This document shows, in pieces, positions 1 through 11,547 of a stretch of 64,000 bases of DNA; within the stretch, counting starts at the first letter, position 1, and each line of letters starts with the position of its first letter. The notes beneath the pieces are model-generated. The model worked only from the letters and a program-made list of their open reading frames with translations, searched no databases and was not told the origin of the DNA. The DNA comes from Linderina pennispora (Eukaryota > Kickxellomycota > Kickxellomycetes > Kickxellales > Kickxellaceae). The position numbers and the translations under genes are program-made. The stretch is taken from NCBI RefSeq assembly GCF_002104995.1, contig NW_024468251.1:1426001-1490000 (forward strand). The letters run 5' to 3'.

Positions 1-2
1 TT

Positions 3-932
3 GCCCACGTCCCAGCAACGCTGCCCTACAGAATCCGCGCAGCACTCAGGCCCTACGGCCAAGTTTCCCACCTGGAGCCGGTCCTCATCAACCAGCGCCA
101 CTACGGAGACTGGGAGTTCCTACTCCATGTCCCCAACGGGAAGACGCTGCCTGCATCTTTCAAGATGCACAAGCATCCGCTCCCAATCCCTCTCCTGCGG
201 GGTGATTATGCCACCATGGCATGCCCACGATGCAAGGAGATCAACCCTGAGCAGTGCCACTGCCCAGGCCCTCAGTGCCATCGCGCCCGCTCCCAGCGCC
301 ATAGCGCTAACCACAACAACCAAGCTGAGGCACTAGTTGCAGCCACCCCAGCTGCACAGACCCACGAGCCCTCCCCCGACCTGGATGTGCAAATGAGTGA
401 GCATGCCATCGCACAATCGGCAGACCAGTCCACGCAACTCTAATGGCCGACCAGTTTCGATCTCACCAGCCATCCTTATGGCTGAGGCATCGCCAAATGC
501 ACAAATGGCATCCCTCCCAACCACACCTTCTACACAAGCAGGCCCCATCAACGCCAACCAGGGCAACTCCCCCAGAAGGCCTTGCTTGACTTCCCGCCAT
601 ATGGGCCACAGCTGCCCCACGGCACAAGTGTGCCAACCACTGCCAGCGAGTTTGAGCGCATCCTCTACGAAGATGACCACAGCTCAGCCGCATCATTCAG
701 CAGCCAATCAGTTTGCTCATATAGTGAGCAATTCGGCTTTGAAGATGACGAGGACAGCGAGCAACCCTATGCCGCCCCAGCAGAACCCCTCCCTGAGGGA
801 CTGCAGATCATAGAGGACAGCGCATCTGATTCCTCTGATGCTCCACTAAGCCGCAGACTACGATCCCACACAAAGAAGGCCCGCCACACATCCCCACAGT
901 TGGACAAGCAGGGCGCTGCAAGTGCTCACTAG
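3..932 (+). pseudogene. LINE copy A ORF1, 5' truncated by window, frameshifted
   Basis: This is the C-terminal part of the nucleic-acid-binding ORF1 protein. The zinc knuckle reads CPRCKEINPEQCHC with further Cys and His residues (about 215-275). Compared with copy B, where the frame is open throughout, this copy has single extra bases near 429, 536 and 586. These break it into three overlapping reading frames that end at the shared stop near 932. The downstream part is acidic and serine-rich. The reading frame at the window edge enters at base 3. Confidence 0.85.
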
Positions 933-973
933 AACACTAGCACCAAACTGCTAACAACTGGAACTGTTTCTGA

Positions 974-3900
974 ATGTCAGCTCGAGAAATTCGAGAAGAT
1001 ATGTTAGAGACCATTGGCAAACGACCTACCTCTTCACGACCTTCAACGGGCTCTATGGCTAATGCCCCATTAGCCAGAGGCCCACCACCACCCCCAAACA
1101 TCCTTGCCGCTGCCTTTGTGCCTGATGAACACAACGATAGTGACAATGAGGATCCACAAGAACAGGAGCCTTCGGGCACTGACTCGCCATACCCAGATTC
1201 ACCAGCCTGGGCTGAACTACCAGTCCCTGAACCACCATCCCTCCACCCACTCTCCCTCCCACGCCTCTGTATTGCCTCAGCAAACATGCAAGGTGCAATG
1301 AGTAATGAGCGGAAATTGCTTGAGTTTGAACAACTCGCAAAAGACAATGCTGTGAACATCGTGTTCATCCAGGAGTTCCAAGGTGTATTTGACCCATCTA
1401 CACGCCTACGGGGAGCATTCAATGGCTTTGTCTGCTCAGCACCTGCCCCTACTACTACACGATCTGATGGTCGCCCTGCCCACTATGACACAGTCATTCT
1501 GACAGCCAAAGCACTTGGTGCTGTAGAGCTGCAGACACCATTCTCATCACCACGAGCAACATTCCTCACTATCCCCTCACTGCGCCTGTTGTTAATCAAC
1601 ATACATGGCCCTTTTGGACAGGAAACTGATGACTTCCACTTCCATATAGCGACTGCAGCCAGCATGTTCCAGGAACATGGCTGGACACTGCTTATTGGTG
1701 GCGATTTCAATATTGCCCCAACATACAGAGACCGCCTACATGCCAATGATGATGAGCGCAATTTCCACATCATTCCCATGTATAACCTCTACAACAACAC
1801 TGTGGATATCCTTGACTTTCAGTGCCAACGCATATCAGCAGCACCTGCCAATGCCACAACTGGGCCACTGGTGGAATGACTTCACCTACAACCACAATCA
1901 TGGTGGGTACATATCCCGTCTAGATCTGTTTCTGGTACCCCTCGAATGGGCTTTGCGATGGAACACAGAGTACATCGCCGCTCTACCAGTGGCAGATCAT
2001 AAGACGATAATACTCACCATTGATTCTGTGACTCCTGAGCCTAAGCGCACACACCGACCATACCGTCTGGACCCTGCCAAACTCAATATTGACACCAATG
2101 TTGAGTTTGTCAACAAGAAATTTGACATGTTCCTCAGCAACATCCCTGAAACGCCCAGAGAGATACTGCCAGCATACATGCAAGTCCTGGCTGACATACT
2201 TGACCACTTTCGCAAGGAGGACTACCAACGAGATCAGTGGCAAGCACCGTAGCATGCGCTCTAAGTTTCGCCAATTTGCCAACTTGGCAAACCAGGCATG
2301 TGTGGCAAACTCCAGTGCAGCAGCTAAGGCACTTCATAGCCAAATGGCAGCTATTGAAGAGGAGGCCAAGGCACTATATGTGACTATGGCTGACCATGTT
2401 GCTGACCACTGCAAAAACACCTGGCTTCGTAAAGGAGATCGGCGAAACACATGGAACTACCAGCGCACCAGAAATGCCATCAACCCACCATCCTCAACAA
2501 CAATCACTGCCCTACGGGATGCCAATACTGGCAACATTGTGGAGGACTGTACTATGATCCCTGAAGTTGCCAGGCAATTCTATATGGACATGTACAAGTG
2601 CACCCAACCAGCAGCCCAAGATGTGGATCATCTGCTAGATCTACATAAGCAATATGTGGATGCTCGACCAGCAAAACAAATTGCAGAGGCAACAGCAATG
2701 GTGGGTGAGCTGATCACCTTAGCACAGGTCACTGAGGCATGCAAGAGTGCAAGCCGCAAACGTGCTCCTGGGCCCAACGGCATACCAGTAGAGCTGTACA
2801 TCAAGTGTGCTAAAGCATGCGAAGCCCTGTGGCATATTGCAAATTGCATCTTGGCTGATGCATCCCTAGTCACTGAGCAGTTCACTGCTGGTCGAATTGT
2901 GATATTGTTCAAGAAGAAGGACCCACTGGACCTACAGTACTACAGGCCCATCTCTCTCTTGAACTCTGACCTCAAGGTCATCACAAGTATACTGGCCCGA
3001 CGCATTGGCCATGCAGTCCAGCACCACATCTCACCAGAGCAAACAGCAATTGTTCCTGGCCGCAGGATGTCTGATGCTATCCACAATGTAATGTGTGTGA
3101 TGCACCATCTCAAGAGACAAGAGCACCCCTCTGCAGTCATTATGTTCCTTGACCAGGCCAAGGCATATGACCGTGTGGCACATGTCACTCTCTTCCGCCT
3201 ACTGCGTGAGAACTACAGGCTCCCTCAAAAGGTCACCAACCTCATCGAGGCACTGTACAGCACTGCATCCTCCTCTGTCATGATCAACGGCATTGACTCA
3301 GCACCATTTCCAGTGCAAAATGGTGTTCGACAAGGGGATGCACTATCATGCATACTATTTGTCATGGTCATGGAGCTGCTAGGGTGTGCACTGCGTGAAC
3401 ATGTCCCACACACATGTTTCCCCACACTGAACCTTGCATCAGGCCCAACGCTATTCTCACACTCCTATGTACATGGATGACACAGCAGTTGTTATCAAGC
3501 ATGCCCACGACTACCGAAAACTGCAGTATGCTCTTGACAGATACTGCAAGGGCACAAATGCCTTGTTCAACGTTGAGAAGACTGAGGCAATTCTAATTGG
3601 GCATAGCAGCTATGATGCTGAGAGCCCATTGGCCGAATTACCAGTCAAACCAGTACCAATTGGCACCCCTGTGCGCTATCCTTGGAGCATACCTAGGCAC
3701 TGGTCCTAGAGGTACAGGATCTGGTCAATAGCTCCTATATCACGCATCTCGGTGAGAGCTGCAAAAGCAGTGTGCAAACACACCACGCTCAGAGGCCGTG
3801 CTTTTGCAATCACCACATTTGCCCACCCCCTTCTACATTTCGCTACTCGGTTTACCCCATTCCAGATGCAAGATATTGGGAAACTGAAACAGTGGGTCTC

Positions 3901-5624
3901 TGGCATTCTGTGGGGCCGTACCCGACCATACCTCAATGAGACTCTGCTTGACGCAACCGGCAAAAAGTGGGGGCCTGGGATTTACATCCCTCCATGCAAT
4001 TTACCGAGCAGTTGTGCTACGAGAGGCAGGCCAAGCAATGGCTGCTTTTGAGTGCATTATCAATGCCCAAGCCACATCGCAGCCAATACCAGAGACAATT
4101 CCAGTTTGGGCACGGATACTACTGTCAGACTGGCAATACGACCGAGTCGACCTCCCGGGTAACAGTGGTGCACCAAAGCCATTGAGGGCAATGCGCGACC
4201 ATATCTGGTGCTTCCTCCAGAACCCTTTCCTCCAGAGACACCGCCGCATCAACCTTCGAGATAAGGTCTGGCCAATATACTGGCAATCGATCTACAAACG
4301 ATTAGTGCATGCGAAATCACACATCCAGATCCGCCTAGACCCCACCGTGGCACACAGCAACTTGGCCAATATGCCAATCATCGGCACCAGCATAGCCCCC
4401 ATCCAGAGTGCCCACTGGTACCAGGTCCACAAGTTCTACAAATGGATTCGTGACCAGAATGCTCGTGCAGTGCCAAATGTGCCAACAACCCCTCCACTTT
4501 TCTCAATAGGCATTATTGAGTCATTCTCCAAATGGCTCAAGTCTGAGTACCATGGCTCATCAGCCAAAGCACGACAAGCAGCAGCAGATCTCGCAGAAAA
4601 CTTGGGCCTAATCCAGCAGCAAATCCAGCAGCAAGAAGAACAGCGCACAGCAAACCCCCAGGCAGCAGTGTTAAAGCCATACCTGGCAAGCCTGTTCATC
4701 AACAGCCAGCCAACAAAGCCAGAGCACAACCACTACTTCAGCCGGTGGTCTAGGACCACACACACAACCCAACACCTCCTACGCACAGACTCCCCAATTC
4801 CATTCCCAGAACCCGCACACCAAGTCCCCACATTGGCCTTCCCAAAAATCCCCAAAACAACGCCATGGTCAATTGTGGCCAGAGTCAATGCCCCACCACA
4901 AGCCCGCGCTACGCTACACCGGCTCCATGTAGATCGCCTGCCCCGCCGATACCACCAAGACTCCCCAAAGCAGTGCCGCTGTGGAGCTACAGAAACCCCA
5001 CAGCACCTGGCAGGTGCATGCCCACTCACAGCCCACTATCGGGATCAGGTTCTCCCCAAATATGTAGCTGTGGGCCAAGCCCTAGTGCCAAATGTCCTCG
5101 CTGAGGTAGCTGAGTCGATGGAAAGAGCCCATGGCACTGGGATCCAAGACATGGACATCTATGAGCTGCCAATCACAAGACCACGCCCCCCAAATCGGCT
5201 CCCTTTCCCATTCCCACCCACACAGATCTCCCCAGGACACTGGCTAGTGTCACCAGCACTCTGCTGGACAGCATTTACACTGCCACAGATCAGGGATAAT
5301 TCGCGCATAGCCCAAGAATTCCAACAGCTCTGGGAGCTTGGTACAAGTCTGCTCATTTACTTCCTGGCTATTGCACGCCATGACGAAGCCTACACAGACA
5401 CCGTGTGGTCTACAGCCCGGTTCACTAGTGCATACAATGGAGAGTTCACCAAATATGCGCTTGCATTCCTCCCACCCGACTCCTTCCTTCGCAGCTATCT
5501 CAACCAGCTTAAACTTGCGGTTCCGACTACAAGCCAAAGGCAATCTGATCTCGGTGATCACGATCAAGACCATATCGGATCGCAAATATCAGAAAACTCG
5601 CCCCGATCACGCAGACCACCGTAA
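974..5624 (+). pseudogene. LINE copy A ORF2 (endonuclease-RT), frameshifted
   Basis: ORF2 starts at an ATG 42 bases after the ORF1 stop. It has a proline-rich leader, then an exonuclease-endonuclease-phosphatase domain (SANMQG near 1280, GDFN near 1699, a final ADHK motif near 1990). A coiled linker follows, then the RT (PISLLN near 2950, VPGR near 3052, NGVRQGD near 3320, YMDD at 3470-3481) and a long C-terminal region with a zinc finger. Breaks are seen near 1870 (after GPLV), 2236, just before YMDD, near 3700 and near 3960. The breaks near 1870, before YMDD and near 3700 also occur in copy B. No functional polyprotein is possible as written. Confidence 0.88.
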
Positions 5625-5690
5625 TGGACAATCGCAGCCCTGTAACCAGGATTTTGGAACCTCTGAGTGCATGGATTTCTCTCTTTAAAT

Positions 5691-7518
5691 TACCTCTCTA
5701 TTATCTTAGCAGCATTTGGCGGCTTTTCCTTTAGGACCTCCATCTAAGATACAAATAAACGCTCTTTCACCATGAGCTAGCCGGGCTGAATCACCGAATC
5801 TGGACCAGGATCTGAACCGAATCCGCTCTGAGTTCCACCTCAAATGAAGCAGTGTCATTCGCATGCACACACGCTGTATCCCCCCGTGTACAACACGACC
5901 ACGGCGAGGTCCGCACATCTAAGTAATAATTGCGAGCAATCTATCCAGACTTCTCAATGTTGGATAGAGAACAAACATTATTAACATACGCACAGGCCAG
6001 GAACCAAAACATACCGAGAAGGGTACCCACTAGGAGTTCGCAGTTTGAAGTATACTTGTGACCTACAACTCCCCAAGCTGGGTCAAAGTTAAATAAAACA
6101 TACAACAACGCAAAGAAAAACAAAAGAGAATAATCAGGAGGAGAGAAGTAAAATACTGTTTGGCTTTTGCTTCCTTAGTAGACATACCCATGCATTCCCT
6201 CCCTCGTCAATGCCACTGCGGCCTAGACCCAGCACCCTAAACCGGTTTCTGGTGCCGCCTGTCACTGCAGCAGTGCGTGCCCATTATGCGCATATTAATT
6301 TCTTTGTTTTTGTTTCCTCACACAATCCACACCGCCCCCGTCCCGCTCCTCCCCTCATCCATCTAGGGAATCCTGTCCTGGTGCTGCCTATCAAATTGTG
6401 AAAATCGCAGTGGCGAATCACAGATCACAGGCACAACACATTCATAACCTAACCCAATCAAACCTGGGTTGCAGGAGAGACGATTCACACACCCCTTAGC
6501 TTTTTGCCCATTTTCTCTCTGGCCAATTCCTTCACACACCCCGCACTCCCAAGCCTCTGACTCCTGTTTTTGCTGCCTCCTTGTGTTTTGAAAGGGATTA
6601 TGGATACTCCCTTTTTGCTTCATCTACGGCAACTGGGCAGCCACTGGCTTATACCTACGCTTACTTCAGTAAGCAAATAACATGCTCAATCCTCCCAAGT
6701 AGGGTGCAACTCACTACTCAAGATTGTGCGATGTTTATGACTTCGTGCTTACGATGAATCTCCTCCTATATTGACCGACAGTATTGCAAGCCTGATCCCA
6801 TACAATGATGTACTTTGCGATCTAACTGGTTTGTCTCTGTCTCTCTGTGCTTGCTCCTCGATGTGTCTGCATATATAAGCAACATCTATGAATGGATGTT
6901 ATTGAGCCATCATGACTATATTGGTTGTGGTGCCACTCACTAGCATTTTGTTAAGCTTAGCCATGAGCAAACAAAAACACTGATAGTAGCAGGTCTACTT
7001 GATTAGTGAGTCTAGTATATACAGAAACCCGCATACTACCCCTCATGATGCAGACATAAGAAACTCACAATAATGCCGAAGCCAACATTCGTTCTTACTG
7101 ACAAAACATGTACGATGTATGTTCATGATCGCAAGGATAGGAATAGATGAAGTATGTGTTCCTTCGAGGAATTAGTGCATCAGCAACTTTTGTCTCTTTG
7201 TATTTCTGCTCTTGTTTTCCTAATATACAGTTCATGCAAAGCAGCATCATCTGAATCCTGCCTTTGTGATACAACCAACATCCTTTTAGCCTAGCAGCGC
7301 AATTTTAACTAGTCTTTACTCAACATGTAGTCGGTGCAGTGCTATCGAGACCACACCAGCCACTATTTGGAAAAGAGACGACAGTCCTAGATAGGTTAAT
7401 TTCAAGGGAGTCACAGTAGCCAAAACAAACCAGACTGTTCGCTAGAGCAAAAAGTTCAGCGAGAGCGGTGAGCAGCCACCCACTCAAAACAGGAATACAC
7501 GAGTGAGCAAAAGAGAAG
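5691..7518. other. Shared non-coding flank of left arm
   Basis: No credible gene. The short ORFs here are conserved with the other arm only because the DNA is duplicated. In the stretch 5706-6130 I counted about 20 differences from the right arm, most of them transitions. It may include an unrecognised LINE 3' UTR next to 5690. Confidence 0.6.
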
Positions 7519-7589
7519 TGCGTCCGCCGGGAATCGAACCCGGGTCTACTCCGTGGCAGGGAGCAATCATACCTCTGGACCACAGACGC
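7519..7589 (-). tRNA. tRNA-Gly (GCC), left-arm copy
   Basis: The minus strand folds as a cloverleaf. The acceptor GCGTCTG pairs with CGGACGC with one G-T pair, the anticodon loop is CTGCCAC (anticodon GCC), and the T arm GGGTTCGATTCCC is canonical. No intron. It lies inside the inverted repeat and is duplicated at 17498-17568. Confidence 0.93.
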
Positions 7590-8045
7590 TTTAGTCGCCG
7601 ATTCGAAGCCATTCAGCTAACCAACTTCTGATCAGTAGGCCTCTTAATTTCTTACTCAAACAACTGTGTTGCTGTGGATCCATGCACCGCATGTACATGA
7701 GTCCTATCGCAGTGCTGTACCAGGATCCTCGACTGTGGACGACTAGTGGCTCAGAATCCGAAATATTCAGCTAGCACCAGGACAATTGGGTCCATCCCCC
7801 AAGTATGACCTGCTTATATGTCTGTTTAGTCCTGCGCCACTGACAGACTTATCCTAGTTGTCCTAATTGTCCTAACTAGTCCTAAGCCAGGCTTCACTCT
7901 TTCTATATTTCTTTTGTGCGCTAGGGAGCACCAGGTTTAGCACTGAGCTGACAGATACATATGCCCTTGCACCATGGCTTCACCGCCTTAGGTAGAGGTA
8001 GTTGCATTAGTAAATGGATAGTAGATGAGCGGGTGAGTGCATGTA
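7590..8045. other. Non-coding part of left arm inside tRNA-Gly
   Basis: Nothing recognisable beyond homology with the right arm (about 17050-17490). A short run of the repeated word 'gtcctaa' occurs near 7859-7884. Confidence 0.5.
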
Positions 8046-8141
8046 GGAGGTCATTCACAATCACTAAACTAGGTAAAAAATATTTAGAACTTGTAAAACT
8101 TTTTATTCTTTTACCTAGTTTAGTGGTTGTGAATGACCTCC
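8046..8141. mobile_element. Deleted copy of small terminal-inverted-repeat element (M2)
   Basis: A 96 bp hairpin. It begins ggaggtcattcacaatcac and ends with the reverse complement gtggttgtgaatgacctcc. Both ends continue into the paired words actaggtaaaa / ttttacctagt. The terminal word ggaggtcattca is shared with the elements at 8780-9137 and 16661-17049. The left half equals the end of the right-arm element, so this is an internal-deletion derivative of the same insertion. It has no coding capacity. Confidence 0.7.
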
Positions 8142-8612
8142 AATAGTGAATGTGATAGGGGTGTGAGTTATAATATGAGGATAGGATGTTGGGAAGACAA
8201 AATCACTCAAACGACAGCAGGATAGCCCCTTTTATATCTGTTGTGCACAAAGTGAATGTCAATCAAACAAAGAGCATAATAATGCTATTGAAAGAAACAC
8301 ACTGGCAATTCGACTTTGCAGACATATGCCTGGTAGGAATTCGAAATGAACTATGATTACCTTTGTGTCCTTTCCAGCATTCATAGTATCAAATATTGAA
8401 TGCTTGAGTTCATTATTGTCCCCTTAGTAGTATACAAAGATGAGCATATCCTATACCCTATGATCTCATAGACTTATGATAAGCTCTTTATGGCCAAAAA
8501 AGATATCTACTAGCCAGGTAAGCGAAAAAGAATAGTTCATGGCGACAAGTAGTACTTTGAGTTCAAATAATAGCAAAAAAGCTTATATCACAAAAACATA
8601 TAAAAAGTAAGC
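8142..8612. other. Spacer, no gene seen
   Basis: AT-rich spacer DNA outside the inverted repeat. I see no gene or repeat in it. Confidence 0.5.
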
Positions 8613-8683
8613 TCTCCGACCGGGAATTGAACCCGGGTCTCCAATGTGACAGACTGGTGTACTCGCCACTATACTATCGGGGA
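8613..8683 (-). tRNA. tRNA-Asp (GTC)
   Basis: The minus strand gives a cloverleaf with anticodon loop CTGTCAC (GTC), a five-pair anticodon stem containing one G-T pair, and a T arm GGGTTCAATTCCC. The acceptor stem TCCCCGA/TCGGAGA has one C-A mismatch, so the gene may be slightly decayed. It lies in the spacer and has no partner in the other arm. Confidence 0.85.
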
Positions 8684-8779
8684 TCTTCAACTTGTTAAGA
8701 ATTGGGGGAAATAAGATATATATAAAGTACTGGTTTAAGGTACAGACATTCTCTTCTTGGTGCATCTGCTCAGAGCATA

Positions 8780-9137
8780 GGAGGTCATTCAGAGCTAGTT
8801 TTCTGCACAACAACTATATATACATGTTGAAACTATTGGCAATTTCAGTGAAATAAAAATTTCACCCAAACTGCCATTGGCATCTTGGAAAAGTTTCAGT
8901 GAACATAATTTCAACCAGAAAGAAAAACCTTTGCATATTTGGGGTTAATTATCATTGGGCAACAAAAGTCAATATCTCAATAGATGTGGCTAAGCAACCA
9001 CAAGGAAATTATGTTCACTGAAACTTTTCCAAGATACTGATGGTGGTTTGGGTGAAATTTTTATTTCACTGAAATTGCCAATAGTTCTAGCATGCATAAA
9101 TAGTTGTTGTGCAGATAACAAACTCTGAATGACCTCC
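8780..9137. mobile_element. Terminal-inverted-repeat element, MITE-like (M1)
   Basis: A 358 bp element with inverted repeats of about 130 bp. The left end starts ggaggtcattcagag and the right end reads ctctgaatgacctcc. The repeats continue through 'gcaatttcagtgaaataaaa' and 'aaaagtttcagtgaacataa'. Both outer flanks carry ATA, a possible 3 bp target duplication. There is no transposase. The central part (tatctcaatagatg) resembles the core of the element at 16661-17049, so they form one family. Its right end overlaps the first codons of the decayed acyltransferase ORF. Confidence 0.8.
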
Positions 9138-10289
9138 ATAGAGGATATGCATTTCGATGACTTCTATTCCTCCAACTTTGACCCACAAGTTTGGCCTGAA
9201 GGGCTGGTCAATGTTAGGCTTGTTGTGCTCAGAGACAGGCAGTCAGGTAGAATCAAGCTCCTACATATAAACATCATGCATTTTAAGGACAACAGCAGCC
9301 TCATACTGTTCATAAACTTTACCCATGCTGTTGGCAATTTGGTATTCTATAGGACATTTAGCAAAGCCTGGGCTGAAGAGATGCATGCCATGGAAACTGG
9401 AGAGCTGACTGCTAAGACACCATTTCTCTTTGACTGTGCAGTTATGCAACAATCACTACCTACTGAGCACATACCACTAAGCAGTATGAAAAAGGTATTC
9501 CTGACACAGCCAAATTCTGAGGCAGAAAAGCTCACATGCCTCCAGCCACATGAGTGCCACTTACTGATTCTGGAGAAAATGTGCCAGAATGATAGGTGTC
9601 AGCATAGCTTATTCAGAATCAGAATGGAGAAGTTTAACGAGTTTTCTCAGAAAGTGAACTGCTTTGCACCTAGTGGTATGCATTTTTCAGCCAACAATAT
9701 TTTGGTATCACTTATTGCAAAGATATATGCACAGGCATACAAGGCTGTCACTGCAACTTCTGAGCTAGATCACAACAGATAGGGCCTGCTGAAGATCGAT
9801 TTTCCCAGCAACATTTGACAGTGCCTCAGGGTCGCTAACAACTACATGGGCAACATGATATTTATGATTCAGATAATCAGCCCAATTGAGCAGGCACAAT
9901 TGCCAATGACACCATAGTCAGTCGCAGAAATTGCCACTAAGGTCCATACTGCGCTTGATTCTGCTAAGGCACCGTTGATCGCTGAGGTATACGATACATT
10001 AGAGGCTGACCCCATATGCTTCATACACCTGACTATGGCAACAAACATGTTCCAACAAACTGTTCCTATCACGAACCATTGGCATATGCCACCGTTTGTC
10101 CAGGATTTTGGCTATGGATTGCCTGAGTTCACCACCACAACACCACCATTCTAGGATGTCGTCACTTGTATCTTGTGTGCTAGACCACAAGAAAACGACA
10201 TGTTTGTGACTTTGGCTGAGACACCGGCTGTGCTTGAGCAGGTTAGAGCCATCAGGGCTTGGAATGAAGTAGCTGAGTCTATGATTTAA
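9129..10289 (+). pseudogene. BAHD-type acyltransferase pseudogene (PF02458-like)
   Basis: One reading frame can be followed for about 385 codons to a final TAA at 10287-10289. It is interrupted by in-frame stops at 9780, 9816, about 9909 and 10152, with no frameshift. Landmarks of the BAHD family appear in order. A degenerate HxxxD motif reads THAVGN (His at 9324, Asp replaced by Asn), followed by a NYMGN motif near 9841 and a DFGYG motif (family DFGWG) at 10104-10118. The N-terminal ~100 residues are missing; the open frame begins inside the small element that ends at 9137. Family members move acyl groups from CoA onto alcohols or amines; this copy cannot. Confidence 0.75.
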
Positions 10290-10514
10290 TCTGTTGTGAT
10301 ACTGGTAAATTAACATGGTATATATCTAGTGACAGTAAAGAAACTAAGGAGAACTGCTGATGCGCTGGTGTGTACTGAACTATATAGCGGGGCCACTGTA
10401 CTCTTGCGTACGCACTGTGGTGTGGATCTAGGGATCAGGATCAGTTATACAACATAATCAATATTAACAAGGTGTTGGTGCTTTGCATGTGTGTGTATGA
10501 TTGTTAAGTACACT
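10290..10514. other. Short spacer ending in target duplication
   Basis: No gene seen. It ends with CACT (10511-10514), the left copy of the 4 bp target duplication of the LTR element. Confidence 0.7.
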
Positions 10515-10758
10515 TGTTGTGTCGGTCGACTGTGTAGGGGGTTTTTAAAGGTATATTTAATATTGAAGAAAAGAGAGAAAAGGGAATAGACGAGTTGCGC
10601 AGGGGAGTTTTTAATACTGCCATCTGTGCAACTTATCATAGGCTAGACTCTACCTCCATATCGTAGGCTGTAGCAGGGCTCTCGTTGGCGCCTGGATTTC
10701 TGTCACCTGATTCGGCTAACATGTCGATGTCAGGGACAGCCGCATCGGGCGCGCAACA
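10515..10758 (-). repeat. 3' LTR
   Basis: 244 bp, TG...CA ends. It directly follows the pol stop codon (10788) with only 29 bases between. No strong polypurine tract is visible there; the best purine run is GCAGAGAG. It carries one difference (AATATTAAATA) from the 11-base word in the 5' LTR proposed as self-primer. Confidence 0.92.
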
Positions 10759-10787
10759 TCTATGGCTAGAGCTCTCTGCAGCGCTAC

Positions 10788-11462
10788 TCATACCCATATC
10801 CTCAGGTGTTTCAAGTCGGACATGAACTTGATCGTTACCTGGTACTGGTGTCGTATGAGGATAAGTGTTCCAGGAATCTGGTTGTACCCAAGTAAATCCA
10901 ACTCACTTATACTGGGGGATATTTGTGGCTCACCCGGAAGGATTGTGTCAGGCTCTGCGATCGGCCCAACTGGGACTTCATAATCCATCTCAGTCTCGGC
11001 CATAGCCTGATCAGTTACCCAGTGCGTAATCGATTCACGCTGTGCCTCGTCGTATTGCAGTATTGCAGTTGAACCTTTGGACGATGTTGCTGGGGGTTTG
11101 GCTGCCTCAACGACGTGAACGTTTTGTCTGTTGACAGTTGATGGCCCAACGGACGGTCCAGCGGCAATGGATTGTGCTTGTCCAACATCCGATAGTCCAA
11201 CGCCTATGCTTTGCGCTTGTCCAACATCGGAGGGCATTGTTCCAATGTCTTTTTGGTATTCCATATCATCGGCAGGACCAGCGGCCATGTCATGACCTTC
11301 TGGGATTGTCTGGCTGGTATTCCCATCTGTTGGTGGAGCATTTGCAGAGGAGAACATTAGCAGATCGTTACTGGGACCATCATGGCAGTTTGGATCATTG
11401 GATCTGTTGTTCCAGTTGTTTCCGCCTGGTCTGCCTGATTCATGGAAGTCGTCGTTGTCACT

Positions 11463-11547
<85 letters not shown>

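Larger units (their letters stand above)
1..5690 (+). mobile_element. Non-LTR retrotransposon (LINE), copy A
   Basis: An L1/Tx1-like LINE cut by the window start. The visible order is ORF1 with a cysteine-rich zinc knuckle, then ORF2 with an apurinic-type endonuclease (GDFN near 1699), a reverse transcriptase (YMDD at 3470-3481) and a C-terminal C-x-C-x7-H-x4-C finger near 4975. The RT motif RPISLLN followed by a VPGR-type motif is typical of the L1/Tx1 branch. No RNase H domain is visible. The 3' boundary is uncertain; no clear poly(A) tail or target duplication is seen. Multiple frameshifts make this copy non-functional as written. Confidence 0.88.
1..8114 (+). repeat. Left arm of giant inverted repeat
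   Basis: The sequence from the window edge to about 8114 matches the reverse complement of about 16979-25046 without loss of order. Matched anchors are the LINE ORF1 zinc-knuckle region, the LINE RT, the LINE 3' end, about 1.8 kb of shared flank, a tRNA-Gly gene and the end of a small inverted-repeat element. The sum of paired coordinates stays between about 25042 and 25095, so only small indels separate the arms. By eye the LINE part is about 99% identical and the flank about 95%. The arm may continue left of the window. Confidence 0.93.

Noticed and set aside
7320-7583. Protein-coding ORF conserved in both arms (also 17504-17722)
   Set aside because: The conserved start is the translated tRNA-Gly sequence; conservation follows from the DNA duplication.
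9129-9782. The 217-codon ORF as an intact small gene
   Set aside because: The same frame continues past the stop with BAHD landmarks to 10289, so it is one piece of a longer decayed gene.
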